From positions 579,067-643,066 of the forward strand of contig NZ_JAVRIA010000002.1 in the NCBI RefSeq assembly GCF_031846265.1: a DNA stretch of 64,000 nt, read 5' to 3'. Position 1 is the stretch's first letter; each line of letters starts with the position of its first letter. The translations under genes were made by a program, and so were the position numbers. Below the pieces are notes generated by a model. It saw only the letters and a program-made list of their open reading frames with translations. It was not told where the DNA came from and did no database searches. Shown piece after piece: positions 52,746 through 60,788 of the stretch. Origin of the DNA: Microcosmobacter mediterraneus (GTDB lineage Bacteria > Bacteroidota > Bacteroidia > Flavobacteriales > Flavobacteriaceae).

Positions 52746-53144
52746 CTATTTTTTTAGAGCATCTCTAATTTCTGTAAGTAAATCTACTTCAGATGGTCCT
52801 GCTGGAGCATCCTCAACCGGTTTTTTAGTTTTGTTATAGGCTTTTACAATCATAAACATTACTAAACCAACGATAATTAAATTAATAATTGTATTTACCC
52901 AACTTCCCCACATAATTGCATTTTCGGGAGTTACAACAGTTCCAGCTGCGTCTACAACGGCCTCATCTAAAATGATTTTTTTGTCTGCAAAATCTGTTCC
53001 ACCAGTAAAATGGCCTACAAAAGGCATAACAATATTATTTACAAAACCTGTAACAACTGCGCCAATAGCACCAGCCATAATTACGGCAACGGCAAATTCT
53101 ATTACATTTCCGCCAGTAATAAATTCTTTAAATTCTTTAATCAT
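52746..53144 (-). CDS. mscL: large-conductance mechanosensitive channel
   Basis: A 132-residue inner-membrane channel opened by membrane tension at hypo-osmotic shock. The N-terminal GGNVIEFAVAVIMAGAIGAVVTGFVNNIVMPFV forms the pore-lining first helix, and the second helix is IINLIIVGLVMFMIVKAYN (about 85-103). The C-terminal amphipathic helix is DLLTEIRDALKK. The periplasmic loop between them (about 40-75) carries GTDFADKKIIL. It is a single-gene unit on the minus strand. Confidence 0.95.
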   Translation of the reverse strand: MIKEFKEFITGGNVIEFAVAVIMAGAIGAVVTGFVNNIVMPFVGHFTGGTDFADKKIILDEAVVDAAGTVVTPENAIMWGSWVNTIINLIIVGLVMFMIVKAYNKTKKPVEDAPAGPSEVDLLTEIRDALKK

Positions 53145-53217
53145 GATAAAAATAATTTAGTTAATAGTTAGGTTACTAAAATAAACAAAATGTTACGTTA
53201 AAAAAAGCACACTTGTA

Positions 53218-54324
53218 TCAACTTAATATTGAGCGTTTTACGCGTTGAGAAATAGACGTTAATATCTCATACGATATGGTATTTACAGCGATGGCTAACT
53301 CATTAGCTTTATGTGAGTTGTCAAAAACTATGACTTCATCACCTTCATTACACTCAATATCAGTGATGTTGACCATGATCATATCCATACAAATGTTACC
53401 AATAATAGTGGCCTTTTTATTATTAATTATTACATAACCTTTACCATTACCAAACTGTCTACCAATGCCATCTGCATGACCAATAGGAATCGTTGCAGTT
53501 TTTTCGAAATGCTTAGCAGTGTAAGCTCTGTTATAGCCAACTGTTTCATTAGGTTCTAATTTGTGAATTTGAGAAATCACAGACTTTAAATTAGCAATAG
53601 GTTTTAAATTAGAATTTTCTTTAGTTGAATTTCCAAAACCATAAAGACCAATACCACAGCGTACCATATCCAAATGTGCTTCAGGATAATTAATTACTCC
53701 AGATGTATTACATAAATGAGTCCAAGGACTGTAATTTATTTTACTTTTAAACTCTGTAACTAGAGTTTTAAAAGTATTGATTTGATTTTTAGTAAAACGT
53801 TCTTCGTTTTTGTCCTCACTAGCAGCTAAATGCGAAAACAAAGATTTAGCGATAATACTATTGGTGTTTTTTAATTTTGTAACAATGTAATCAATATCAT
53901 TTTCCCAAAATCCAAGCCTGTTTAATCCTGTATTAAACTTAATATGTACAGGATAATTATTTTGAACTTCTTGTTCTGCAACTGAAATAAATTCGGTAAG
54001 AATTTTTGGACTGTATAGACTTGGTTCTAAACAACCTTCAATAATTTTTTTGAAATTAATGGGTTGAGGATGTAATACGAGAATTGGTAAGGTAATCCCT
54101 GCGTCTCGTAGGGCAATACCTTCTTTGGTGTAAGCGACTGCTAAATAATCTACATGTAAGTTTTGTAAATGTTTAGCAATACAAATGGCATCACTACCAT
54201 AGGCAAACGCCTTAACAACAGCTAAAAATTTAGTATTGGGTTGTAACTTAGATTTTAGGTAGTTAAAATTATGAGTAAGCGCACCCAAGTTTATTTCTAA
54301 AACAGTTTCTTGGGCTTTAGCCAT
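53218..54324 (-). CDS. alr: alanine racemase
   Basis: A 368-residue PLP enzyme making D-alanine for peptidoglycan. The PLP Lys38 is in AVVKAFAYGSD, where Phe replaces the usual Asn after KA. The catalytic Tyr264 is in VGYNRAY, and GHADGIGRQFGNGKGY follows, with ICMDMIMVNIT near the C-terminus. Length is normal. Its start overlaps the tdk stop by 8 bp, so both are expressed from the tdk promoter. The asparagine change is modest and probably does not abolish activity. Confidence 0.95.
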   Translation of the reverse strand: MAKAQETVLEINLGALTHNFNYLKSKLQPNTKFLAVVKAFAYGSDAICIAKHLQNLHVDYLAVAYTKEGIALRDAGITLPILVLHPQPINFKKIIEGCLEPSLYSPKILTEFISVAEQEVQNNYPVHIKFNTGLNRLGFWENDIDYIVTKLKNTNSIIAKSLFSHLAASEDKNEERFTKNQINTFKTLVTEFKSKINYSPWTHLCNTSGVINYPEAHLDMVRCGIGLYGFGNSTKENSNLKPIANLKSVISQIHKLEPNETVGYNRAYTAKHFEKTATIPIGHADGIGRQFGNGKGYVIINNKKATIIGNICMDMIMVNITDIECNEGDEVIVFDNSHKANELAIAVNTISYEILTSISQRVKRSILS

Positions 54325-54967
54325 TAGATGCTTTTTGAGATTTAGAAATTACCTCCTCAGCGTCATTAACTTTCATGTTTCGTACTTTATCACGGAGCAT
54401 ACTTTTGTAATATGCAGCTCTGCTGAGTGGTTCATATTCGTCAACTTCGCCCAATAAAACCAAATCATCACTTTTGGCTTTTCTGTAACTATACTGAGCT
54501 AAATTTCCTGTTTTAGTACAGATAGCATGTACTTTAGTAACATATTCAGCAGTAGCCATTAAGTATGGCATTGGCCCAAAAGGATTGCCTTTAAAATCCA
54601 TGTCTAAACCAGCAACAATAACACGAATACCTTTATTAGCAAGATCATTACATACTCTCACTATTTCATCATCAAAAAATTGTGCCTCATCAATACCAAC
54701 CACATCACAGCCATCTGCTAAAATAGGAATGTTAGCAGCTGCTGGTACAGGCGTAGAACGTATGGAATTATCGTCATGAGAAACCACTTCATCTTCATTA
54801 TAACGCGTATCTATAGCAGGTTTAAAAATTTCTACTTTTTGCCTAGCAAACTGAGCTCGTTTTAAGCGTCTGATGAGTTCTTCTGTTTTTCCCGAAAACA
54901 TAGAGCCACAGATAACTTCTATCCAGCCAAATTGTTCTTTATGATTTACTGTATTTTCGAGAAACAT
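54317..54967 (-). CDS. tdk: thymidine kinase (type II)
   Basis: A 216-residue kinase phosphorylating thymidine in the salvage pathway. Walker A GSMFSGKT is at residues 21-28; IDEAQFFDDEIV and GLDMDFKGNPFGPMPYL (the lasso region) are present. The zinc-binding Cys-x2-Cys pairs usual in the family are missing: only one Cys remains near the ICTKTG segment, and SRAAYY stands in place of the second pair. Translation of alr is coupled to it. Confidence 0.94.
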   Translation of the reverse strand: MFLENTVNHKEQFGWIEVICGSMFSGKTEELIRRLKRAQFARQKVEIFKPAIDTRYNEDEVVSHDDNSIRSTPVPAAANIPILADGCDVVGIDEAQFFDDEIVRVCNDLANKGIRVIVAGLDMDFKGNPFGPMPYLMATAEYVTKVHAICTKTGNLAQYSYRKAKSDDLVLLGEVDEYEPLSRAAYYKSMLRDKVRNMKVNDAEEVISKSQKASNG

Positions 54968-54987
54968 TTTGTAATTTTAAAGACTAA

Positions 54988-55005
54988 AACGAAACAGATT
55001 TCGTT
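54988..55005 (-). promoter_or_regulatory. hairpin in the tdk leader
   Basis: AACGAAA and TTTCGTT pair around a 4-base loop, about 10 bases after the predicted transcript start and 20 bases before the tdk ATG. A short T-rich stretch follows on the minus strand. Confidence 0.35.
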
Positions 55006-55020
55006 TCTATAAAGGTGACG

Positions 55021-55028
55021 CAAATTTA
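55021..55028 (-). promoter_or_regulatory. -7 promoter element for tdk-alr
   Basis: Minus-strand TAAATTTG, a full TAnnTTTG match, 53 bp before the tdk start codon. Confidence 0.5.
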
Positions 55029-55068
55029 ATAAAAATCAAAAGGTATTAGCATATTAATCTTTTAAATT

Positions 55069-55812
55069 ATGAAGAAGAAACTAGAATCAGAACTTATAAG
55101 CATTGCGCATAGAGTTCTAAAATTAAAAGGTAAGGAAGATGTAAAGAAGATGTATGATGAGGTAGCACTTCTTCAAGAAAAATTAGCTGTTTTAAAGTTT
55201 GCTCACGAAAATTTTGAAGACGACATACCAACCATTGGAAGTAACTCTTCATTTTTTGGCATGTTGGATGCAGCTTTCAATAATAAAGTAAGTGATAACA
55301 TTGAAGTAGAGGATAAGATCTATGTTAACTTAGATGAGAAGGAAGAGCAGGAGATAACACAACCTTTAATGGAAAAAATTAAAGATATGGTAGCACATAT
55401 GCCTCAAGAAGAAGCTCAAGTAGAAACATTATTTAAAGAGCCAACAAAGCCTAATGGAGCCTATAAAAACGATTTTGAAGACATAACTGCTGATTTTGCA
55501 AAAATACCAGAATTTGAACCTATTGAAGATGCAAAAAAACGCGAGGAGGAGGAAAAAAAATCTTTGAATGACAAACTTAAAGGTAATGGTTTGCAAATAG
55601 GACTTAATGATAAAATTGCCTTTATTAAACATCTATTTGATGGTAAGAACGAAGATTATGATCGTGTTATATCTCAAATAAATACATCAACTACACTCCA
55701 AGACGCTAAGCTATTAATTCAAAATATAGTTAAACCAGATTACAATAACTGGGATGGTAAAGAGGACTACGAAGAACGTTTAATGGAGATTATTGAAGGG
55801 AAATTCAGTTAA
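55069..55812 (+). CDS. conserved hypothetical protein of Bacteroidota type
   Basis: A 247-residue, soluble, highly charged protein with no signal peptide. An N-terminal helix region (ISIAHRVLKLKGKEDVKKMYDEVALLQEKLAVLKFA), a variable Glu/Lys-rich middle (about 60-175) and a conserved-looking C-terminal part (LNDKIAFIKHLFDGKNEDYDRVISQIN ... DYNNWDGKEDYEERLMEIIEGKF). The last part reads like a protein-interaction domain. The gene starts a four-gene unit with DoxX, rsmI and the UDG gene. The function is unknown. Confidence 0.7.
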   Translation: MKKKLESELISIAHRVLKLKGKEDVKKMYDEVALLQEKLAVLKFAHENFEDDIPTIGSNSSFFGMLDAAFNNKVSDNIEVEDKIYVNLDEKEEQEITQPLMEKIKDMVAHMPQEEAQVETLFKEPTKPNGAYKNDFEDITADFAKIPEFEPIEDAKKREEEEKKSLNDKLKGNGLQIGLNDKIAFIKHLFDGKNEDYDRVISQINTSTTLQDAKLLIQNIVKPDYNNWDGKEDYEERLMEIIEGKFS

Positions 55813-55814
55813 TA

Positions 55815-56168
55815 ATGAATTACCGAAAAATTAGTTATTGGGTAAGTACTATCATAGTATGCAGTGTTATGCTGTATTCGGCAACGATGTACTTTACAAA
55901 AACCGAAATGATAAAAGGTTTTTTTGAAAGCTTTAACTATCCTACTTACCTTGTTATTCCTTTAGCAATCGCTAAAGTATTAGGCATTGTAATGTTACTC
56001 TGGCGTTACAGCAAATGGTTAACAGAATGGGCTTATGCAGGTTTTTTCTTTGATTTACTTTTAGCAAGTGCTGCACATTATTTTGCTGATCATGGTATTG
56101 GGCTTTCAGTTTACACCATACCTTTTCTTTTAATATCTTACTTTTTAGGAAAAGAAATTAGAGATTAA
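55815..56168 (+). CDS. DoxX family membrane protein
   Basis: A 117-residue inner-membrane protein with four hydrophobic helices. The segments MYFTKTEMIKGFFESFNYPTYLVIPLAIAKVLGIVMLL and EWAYAGFFFDLLLASAAHYFADHG match the DoxX/DoxX-like group. Members are linked to quinone-dependent redox processes or thiosulfate oxidation, but the role of the short forms is unknown. It starts 2 bp after the preceding stop, and its own stop shares a base with the rsmI ATG (TAATG). Confidence 0.82.
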   Translation: MNYRKISYWVSTIIVCSVMLYSATMYFTKTEMIKGFFESFNYPTYLVIPLAIAKVLGIVMLLWRYSKWLTEWAYAGFFFDLLLASAAHYFADHGIGLSVYTIPFLLISYFLGKEIRD

Positions 56169-56839
56169 TGAGTAAATTATACTTAGTACCAACACCAATC
56201 GGAAATCTAAAAGATATAACATTTAGAGCCATTGATGTTTTAAATGAAGTAGATCTCATATTAGCTGAAGATACTAGAAATTCAGGAAAACTCTTGAAGC
56301 ATTTTGAAATTTCGACCTCTATGCAAAGCCATCATATGCACAACGAGCATAAAACGGTTAAAAGTATTGTTGAAAAACTAAAGTCTGGATTGCAAATAGC
56401 ATTAATAAGCGATGCAGGAACACCAGCTATTTCAGATCCAGGATTTCTCCTTACAAGAGCCTGTTTAGAGGAAGATATTGCAGTGGAATGTTTACCAGGA
56501 GCAACGGCTTTTGTACCAGCTTTAGTAAACTCTGGTTTACCAAACGATAAGTTTGTCTTTGAAGGGTTTTTACCTGTAAAAAAAGGGCGACAAACAAGAC
56601 TAAAGTTTTTGGCAGAAGAAACCAGAACTATGATCTTTTATGAGAGTCCGCATAAACTCTTAAAAACCTTAGCCAATTTTTGTGAGTATTTTGGAGAAGA
56701 CAGGTTAGTATCAGTGTCTAGAGAGTTAACAAAGCTTTACGAAGAAACTCAAAGAGGCACTGTAAAAACAGTTTTAGAGTATTATACAAACAAACCACCA
56801 AAAGGCGAGATTGTTATTGTGGTTGAAGGTAAAAAATAA
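56168..56839 (+). CDS. rsmI: 16S rRNA (cytidine(1402)-2'-O)-methyltransferase
   Basis: A 223-residue SAM-dependent methyltransferase that modifies C1402 in the ribosomal decoding centre. The N-terminal YLVPTPIGNLKDITFRAI, DLILAEDTRNSGKLL, ISDAGTPAISDPGF and the LPGATAFVPALVNSGLP segments are characteristic of the SAM-binding tetrapyrrole-methylase fold. The C-terminal part (KGEIVIVVEG) completes the core; the extra C-terminal domain of E. coli RsmI is absent. One-base overlaps on both sides couple it to its neighbours. Confidence 0.95.
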   Translation: MSKLYLVPTPIGNLKDITFRAIDVLNEVDLILAEDTRNSGKLLKHFEISTSMQSHHMHNEHKTVKSIVEKLKSGLQIALISDAGTPAISDPGFLLTRACLEEDIAVECLPGATAFVPALVNSGLPNDKFVFEGFLPVKKGRQTRLKFLAEETRTMIFYESPHKLLKTLANFCEYFGEDRLVSVSRELTKLYEETQRGTVKTVLEYYTNKPPKGEIVIVVEGKK

Positions 56840-57408
56840 TGCAAGACTTACTTCACAACATTAGGCAATGCAAAATCTGTGAGCAACATTTACCATTTGG
56901 CCCTCGACCTATTGCAACAGCACATCAAAAATCTAAAATAGTTATTATTGGTCAAGCACCAGGAACTAAAGTGCATGCCTCAGGTATTCCTTGGGATGAT
57001 GCTAGTGGAAAGCAATTACGACAATGGCTTAACGTTTCAGACCAGGATTTCTATGATGAAACTAAGTTTGCCATAGTACCTATGGGGTTTTGCTATCCAG
57101 GTAAAGGCAAAAGTGGTGATCTTCCTCCCAGACCAGAATGTGCACCTCAATGGCATAAACCACTATTTGATAAGATGGAAAGCGTAGAGTTAATCCTTCT
57201 TATTGGTATGTATGCACAGAAGTATTATCTAAAAGATAAAGCAAAGCGCACTTTAACAGAAACGGTTGCTAACTATAAAGGGTATTTACCTTTATATTTT
57301 CCATTGCCACATCCAAGTCCAAGAAACCGATTTTGGCTCAGTAAAAACCCATGGTTTGAGAAGGAAATAGTTCCACATTTACAAAAATCTGTTAAAAATA
57401 TTTTTTAA
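56839..57408 (+). CDS. uracil-DNA glycosylase family protein
   Basis: A 189-residue protein of the UDG superfamily. Motif A is VIIGQAPGTKVHASGIPWDDASG (about 33-56), and the C-terminal HPSPRN motif is at about 154-159. CKICEQHLP at the N-terminus offers two cysteines but not the four-Cys iron-sulfur arrangement of families 4 and 5. It probably removes uracil or related lesions from DNA; the substrate range is unproven. Last gene of the unit, starting within the rsmI stop. Confidence 0.85.
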   Translation: MQDLLHNIRQCKICEQHLPFGPRPIATAHQKSKIVIIGQAPGTKVHASGIPWDDASGKQLRQWLNVSDQDFYDETKFAIVPMGFCYPGKGKSGDLPPRPECAPQWHKPLFDKMESVELILLIGMYAQKYYLKDKAKRTLTETVANYKGYLPLYFPLPHPSPRNRFWLSKNPWFEKEIVPHLQKSVKNIF

Positions 57409-57463
57409 TTGGGTACTCTAGTGACTTTCATTTTTTATTAGTGTCAAATCCCTGAGAAGAGTA

Positions 57464-57494
57464 TTTGTTTATCAAATAACAAGACCTATCTTTG
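57464..57494 (+). promoter_or_regulatory. canonical Bacteroidota promoter for the DUF3078 gene
   Basis: TTTG (57464-57467), a 19-bp spacer and TATCTTTG (57487-57494): both elements match at ideal spacing. Predicted start of transcription near 57500, about 14 bases before the ATG. Confidence 0.75.
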
Positions 57495-57513
57495 CAACTT
57501 TAAATTAAACAAC

Positions 57514-58422
57514 ATGAAAAAAATTACATTTTTATTACTTTTTTGTTTCGGAGTATTTACTATCAATGCACAAACAAAAGAAGAATTAGAAGCTCAAAAA
57601 GCTGAAAAACAGGCTGAGGCTGATAAATTTCAGGGCGAAGCAAATGCTTTACAAGCCCAAATAGATGCACTACCAGGATGGCGAATCGGTGCTTTTGGTA
57701 CTATTGGAGGAAGCTTATCTAACTTTAACAACTGGTTTTCTCAAGGAACACCAAATAACGTTTCTGGTAATATTGGAATTACTGCCAATGTTTTTGCAAA
57801 CAAAATTGAAGACAAATATTTCTGGAGAAATGCTTTAACTGCAAATTTAAACTGGGTAAAGTTAGACGATAAGGATAATGGAACAGATGCCGATTCAGAC
57901 TTTAATCCAACTACAGATGTCTTTAACTTATCATCTTTATATGGTTATAAATTAAGTGATAAATGGGCTGTATCTGCATTAGGTGAATACAGAACAACCT
58001 TATTAGATAACTTTAACGATCCTGGATATTTAGATCTTGGTGTTGGTGCAACATGGACTCCACTTACAGATTTAATTGTGGTGATTCATCCATTAAACTA
58101 CAACATCGTTTTTGCTGATAATGATGCAGTTTTTGATTCGTCATTGGGTGCTAAAATTGTTGCAGATTATACAAGACAAGTTGGTGCTGTAAACTTTAGA
58201 ACAAACTTTACAACATTCCAAAGTTATAAGGATGGTGACTTGTCTAACTGGACATGGACTAATGGATTTAGCTACACATTATGGAAAATGATTGGTGTAG
58301 GTTTCGATTTTGCTTTAAGAAGCAACAAGCAAGAAGCTGCAAACTTCCAAGGCGTTGCTTTAGAAGCTGCCGATAATAAATTACAGTCGTTTTATACTAT
58401 TGGATTAAGCTACGCGTTCTAA
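57514..58422 (+). CDS. DUF3078 domain protein, probable outer-membrane beta-barrel
   Basis: A 302-residue exported protein with a signal peptide (1-19, ending TINAQ), a short coiled coil (20-50, EELEAQKAEKQAEADKF) and a DUF3078 domain with alternating aromatic strands (GWRIGAFGTIGGSLSNFNNWFSQG, FWRNALTANLNWVKLDD, FYTIGLSYAF). The final Phe and strand pattern suggest an outer-membrane barrel. It has the best promoter match in the window and its own terminator, so it is probably well expressed. The function is unknown. Confidence 0.82.
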   Translation: MKKITFLLLFCFGVFTINAQTKEELEAQKAEKQAEADKFQGEANALQAQIDALPGWRIGAFGTIGGSLSNFNNWFSQGTPNNVSGNIGITANVFANKIEDKYFWRNALTANLNWVKLDDKDNGTDADSDFNPTTDVFNLSSLYGYKLSDKWAVSALGEYRTTLLDNFNDPGYLDLGVGATWTPLTDLIVVIHPLNYNIVFADNDAVFDSSLGAKIVADYTRQVGAVNFRTNFTTFQSYKDGDLSNWTWTNGFSYTLWKMIGVGFDFALRSNKQEAANFQGVALEAADNKLQSFYTIGLSYAF

Positions 58423-58442
58423 ACCAAACAACATAAATTTTC

Positions 58443-58470
58443 AAAAGCACCTTTTATGAGGTGCTTTTTT
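58443..58470 (+). terminator. intrinsic terminator after the DUF3078 gene
   Basis: AAAAGCACCT (58443-58452) pairs with AGGTGCTTTT (58459-58468), with further T residues after. Confidence 0.85.
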
Positions 58471-58539
58471 GCTTTTATAATGTTTTGCAAAATAAATCAG
58501 TAACTTTAGAAACCAACTAAAAGTACTTCCGTTCATAGA

Positions 58540-59343
58540 ATGATCAAATTCTTCCGTCAAATACGCTACAAACTTATGAGTGATAATAAAATGGGTAAAT
58601 ATTTTAAATACGCTATTGGCGAAATTCTACTCGTAGTTATTGGAATTCTAATTGCGCTTCAAGTTAATAACTGGAATAATTCTAGACTAGACCAAAAACT
58701 TGAGAGTGACTATTCTGATAGAATTATAGAAGATTTAAAAGAAGAGGAAGCTATTTTAAATGCAGTTTTAAGCTACAATAAACAAGTGTTGTTTCACGCA
58801 AAAAATGCTGTTAAGGTTTTTGAGAATTCGCCTAATCAAAATAATAACCCTTTAGAGGTTTTAATTGACATGTATCAAGCCAGTCAACTTCAAGACCCAA
58901 ATTCAGCCATGTCCACTTATCAAGAATTGATTGCATCTGGCCAAATAAACCTCATACAAAACGAAACGTTTAAAACGGCAATAATTCGATACTACGAAGC
59001 TGACTGGACAGAAACTGAAGTTATGAAAATTCCGAACAATTACAGAACAAACCTGAGAGGGAAAATGCCAGATGATGTACAGTCCGAAATACGAGCTAAC
59101 TGCGATGATATTTATATTAAAATAAGGGAAAGCATTGAAGTGGCATTACCTGAAAACTGCACTATAAGCTTGGAAACAAATTATGCCCTTCAAGTGGTTA
59201 ATCAACTAAAGGCTGATAGTAGTTTAAAAAAAGACTTAAGATTTTTAATAGGTAACGTTGAAGCAAAGTTAAAGAGTATAAATTCTTCGAAAGATATGTT
59301 GCAAAATATTCTAAGCACGTTTAATATTGATTCTAATGATTAA
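58540..59343 (+). CDS. DUF6090 family membrane protein, array copy 1
   Basis: A 267-residue protein beginning MIKFFRQIRYKL, with a basic amphipathic lead, then GKYFKYAIGEILLVVIGILIALQVNNWN as a single membrane helix (about 27-46). The remaining 220 residues are helical and polar, probably outside the membrane. Residues 126-150 carry YQELIASGQINLIQNETFKTAIIRYYE, which recurs in copies 2 and 4. It is the first of four tandem, overlapping paralogues. The family is typical of Flavobacteriaceae and has no known function. The stop overlaps the next start by 8 bp. Confidence 0.78.
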   Translation: MIKFFRQIRYKLMSDNKMGKYFKYAIGEILLVVIGILIALQVNNWNNSRLDQKLESDYSDRIIEDLKEEEAILNAVLSYNKQVLFHAKNAVKVFENSPNQNNNPLEVLIDMYQASQLQDPNSAMSTYQELIASGQINLIQNETFKTAIIRYYEADWTETEVMKIPNNYRTNLRGKMPDDVQSEIRANCDDIYIKIRESIEVALPENCTISLETNYALQVVNQLKADSSLKKDLRFLIGNVEAKLKSINSSKDMLQNILSTFNIDSND

Positions 59344-60061
59344 ATTCTTCCGACATATCCGTAAAAACTTACTCATGGAAAACAAAACATCCAAATACTT
59401 TAAATACGCCATAGGCGAAATAATTCTAGTAATGATCGGTATTTTGCTTGCATTACAGGTTAACAATTGGAATGAGAAAAGAAAAGAGAGCCTTGAGTAT
59501 CAGAAATTTATAATTAAGTTAAAGTCTAATCTTCAAGATGATATTAATCTTTATAATCAGGCAATTGATGATAATACAAATCATTTAAAGCACTTAGACA
59601 CTTCTCTAATGATTTTAAAAAACCACAAGACCTATACCACTAAAGATTTGCAACCTCATTTAGCATATATTCAATATTTAAGTCGCTTTAACAGCAATAA
59701 TACTGCCTATATTAATTTACAATCTACTGGAAAGCTTAATATAGTAACCAATGACTCATTGTCCGATAAACTAATTCTATATTACAGAGATATAACCTTA
59801 CAAGAAAAAAGCATTACTGCAGGTATAGATGCTTATAACAGAAATACATTTGGCCCTTTGCTATTAGAGTTCGACTTTAAAAACCCTTCTTCAGAATTCG
59901 GCTATAAACCATTAATAGCTTATGCGAAAAATCCTAAAATTGTAAATAGTATTGAATTAAAAAGCATTATGCTTAATTTAATTATTAGAAGATATACTGA
60001 GCAAATTGAAAATGCAGAAAGTATAATAAAGCTTATTCATTCAGAAATAAAGCATGATTAA
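59336..60061 (+). CDS. DUF6090 family membrane protein, array copy 2
   Basis: A 241-residue paralogue starting MIKFFRHIRKNLL, with the same conserved stretch around the membrane helix (KYFKYAIGEIILVMIGILLA). The helical outer part has YINLQSTGKLNIVTNDSLSDKLILYYRD, matching the motif of copies 1 and 4. The ATG at 59336 is chosen over an in-frame TTG at 59327, because the N-terminus then aligns with its paralogues. The ATG lies inside the last codons of copy 1 (ATGATTAA overlap), which indicates coupled translation. Confidence 0.78.
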   Translation: MIKFFRHIRKNLLMENKTSKYFKYAIGEIILVMIGILLALQVNNWNEKRKESLEYQKFIIKLKSNLQDDINLYNQAIDDNTNHLKHLDTSLMILKNHKTYTTKDLQPHLAYIQYLSRFNSNNTAYINLQSTGKLNIVTNDSLSDKLILYYRDITLQEKSITAGIDAYNRNTFGPLLLEFDFKNPSSEFGYKPLIAYAKNPKIVNSIELKSIMLNLIIRRYTEQIENAESIIKLIHSEIKHD

Positions 60062-60788
60062 ATTCTTCCGCCATATACGTCGCTCACTAATCCAAAAAAA
60101 CCAAATGGGTAAATACTTTAAATATGCCATTGGTGAAATCATTCTTGTGGTGATTGGGATTCTAATAGCATTAAGCATTAATAATTGGAATCAGAAAAGA
60201 ATACAATTAATCGAAGAAAAAAAACTAGTTCAAAACATATTAAATGATTTAGAAGCCGATAATAGGCGTTTTGTATTGAATCTAGAAGAAGGAGAGAATA
60301 TATTGCAAGTATATAAGCAACTGTACGAAATAGGTGTTGTTGGTAAAGACATTATTATCAACAAACCTCACCATGTGAGAAGACTTTTGACTATGGCCGA
60401 AGTACTAAATAAAGATTACACTAGTATTAGTGATAATATATCTAATGCAAGTATTAAGGAAAGACTTCATACTTACGATTTAGAACAAAAAATGACTGAG
60501 GTTGCATTTAAGGAGTTTCGAAAAGTTATTGAAGATAGAATTCGTATCTATCTTGGCGAAAAAGAACTTTATGAATTAGAGCGTCTTTATAATAAACCTG
60601 TTGATGAAGATTTTGTCTTTATTAATGCTGAGAAACTTATTGCTTTGGCTAAAACTATCGAGTTTCAACAGCTATTATTCGAAGCAAAACTAAAACTCGA
60701 TGGCGTAACAAGTAGACTAAAAAAACTGCTAGAAAGCAACTTAGAATTAAGAGATTTTATCAATGAAAAAATGGATTATTATCAATGA
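60054..60788 (+). CDS. DUF6090 family membrane protein, array copy 3
   Basis: A 244-residue paralogue starting MIKFFRHIRRSLIQ. The membrane region (GKYFKYAIGEIILVVIGILIALSINNWN) is almost identical to that of copy 4. The outer domain is the most diverged of the four: the YxxLxxSG...NxxL motif is replaced by YTSISDNISNASIKERLHTY, and charged helices dominate (EKKLVQNILNDLEADNRRF). Overlaps copy 2 by 8 bp (ATGATTAA) and copy 4 by 4 bp (ATGA). Confidence 0.78.
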   Translation: MIKFFRHIRRSLIQKNQMGKYFKYAIGEIILVVIGILIALSINNWNQKRIQLIEEKKLVQNILNDLEADNRRFVLNLEEGENILQVYKQLYEIGVVGKDIIINKPHHVRRLLTMAEVLNKDYTSISDNISNASIKERLHTYDLEQKMTEVAFKEFRKVIEDRIRIYLGEKELYELERLYNKPVDEDFVFINAEKLIALAKTIEFQQLLFEAKLKLDGVTSRLKKLLESNLELRDFINEKMDYYQ

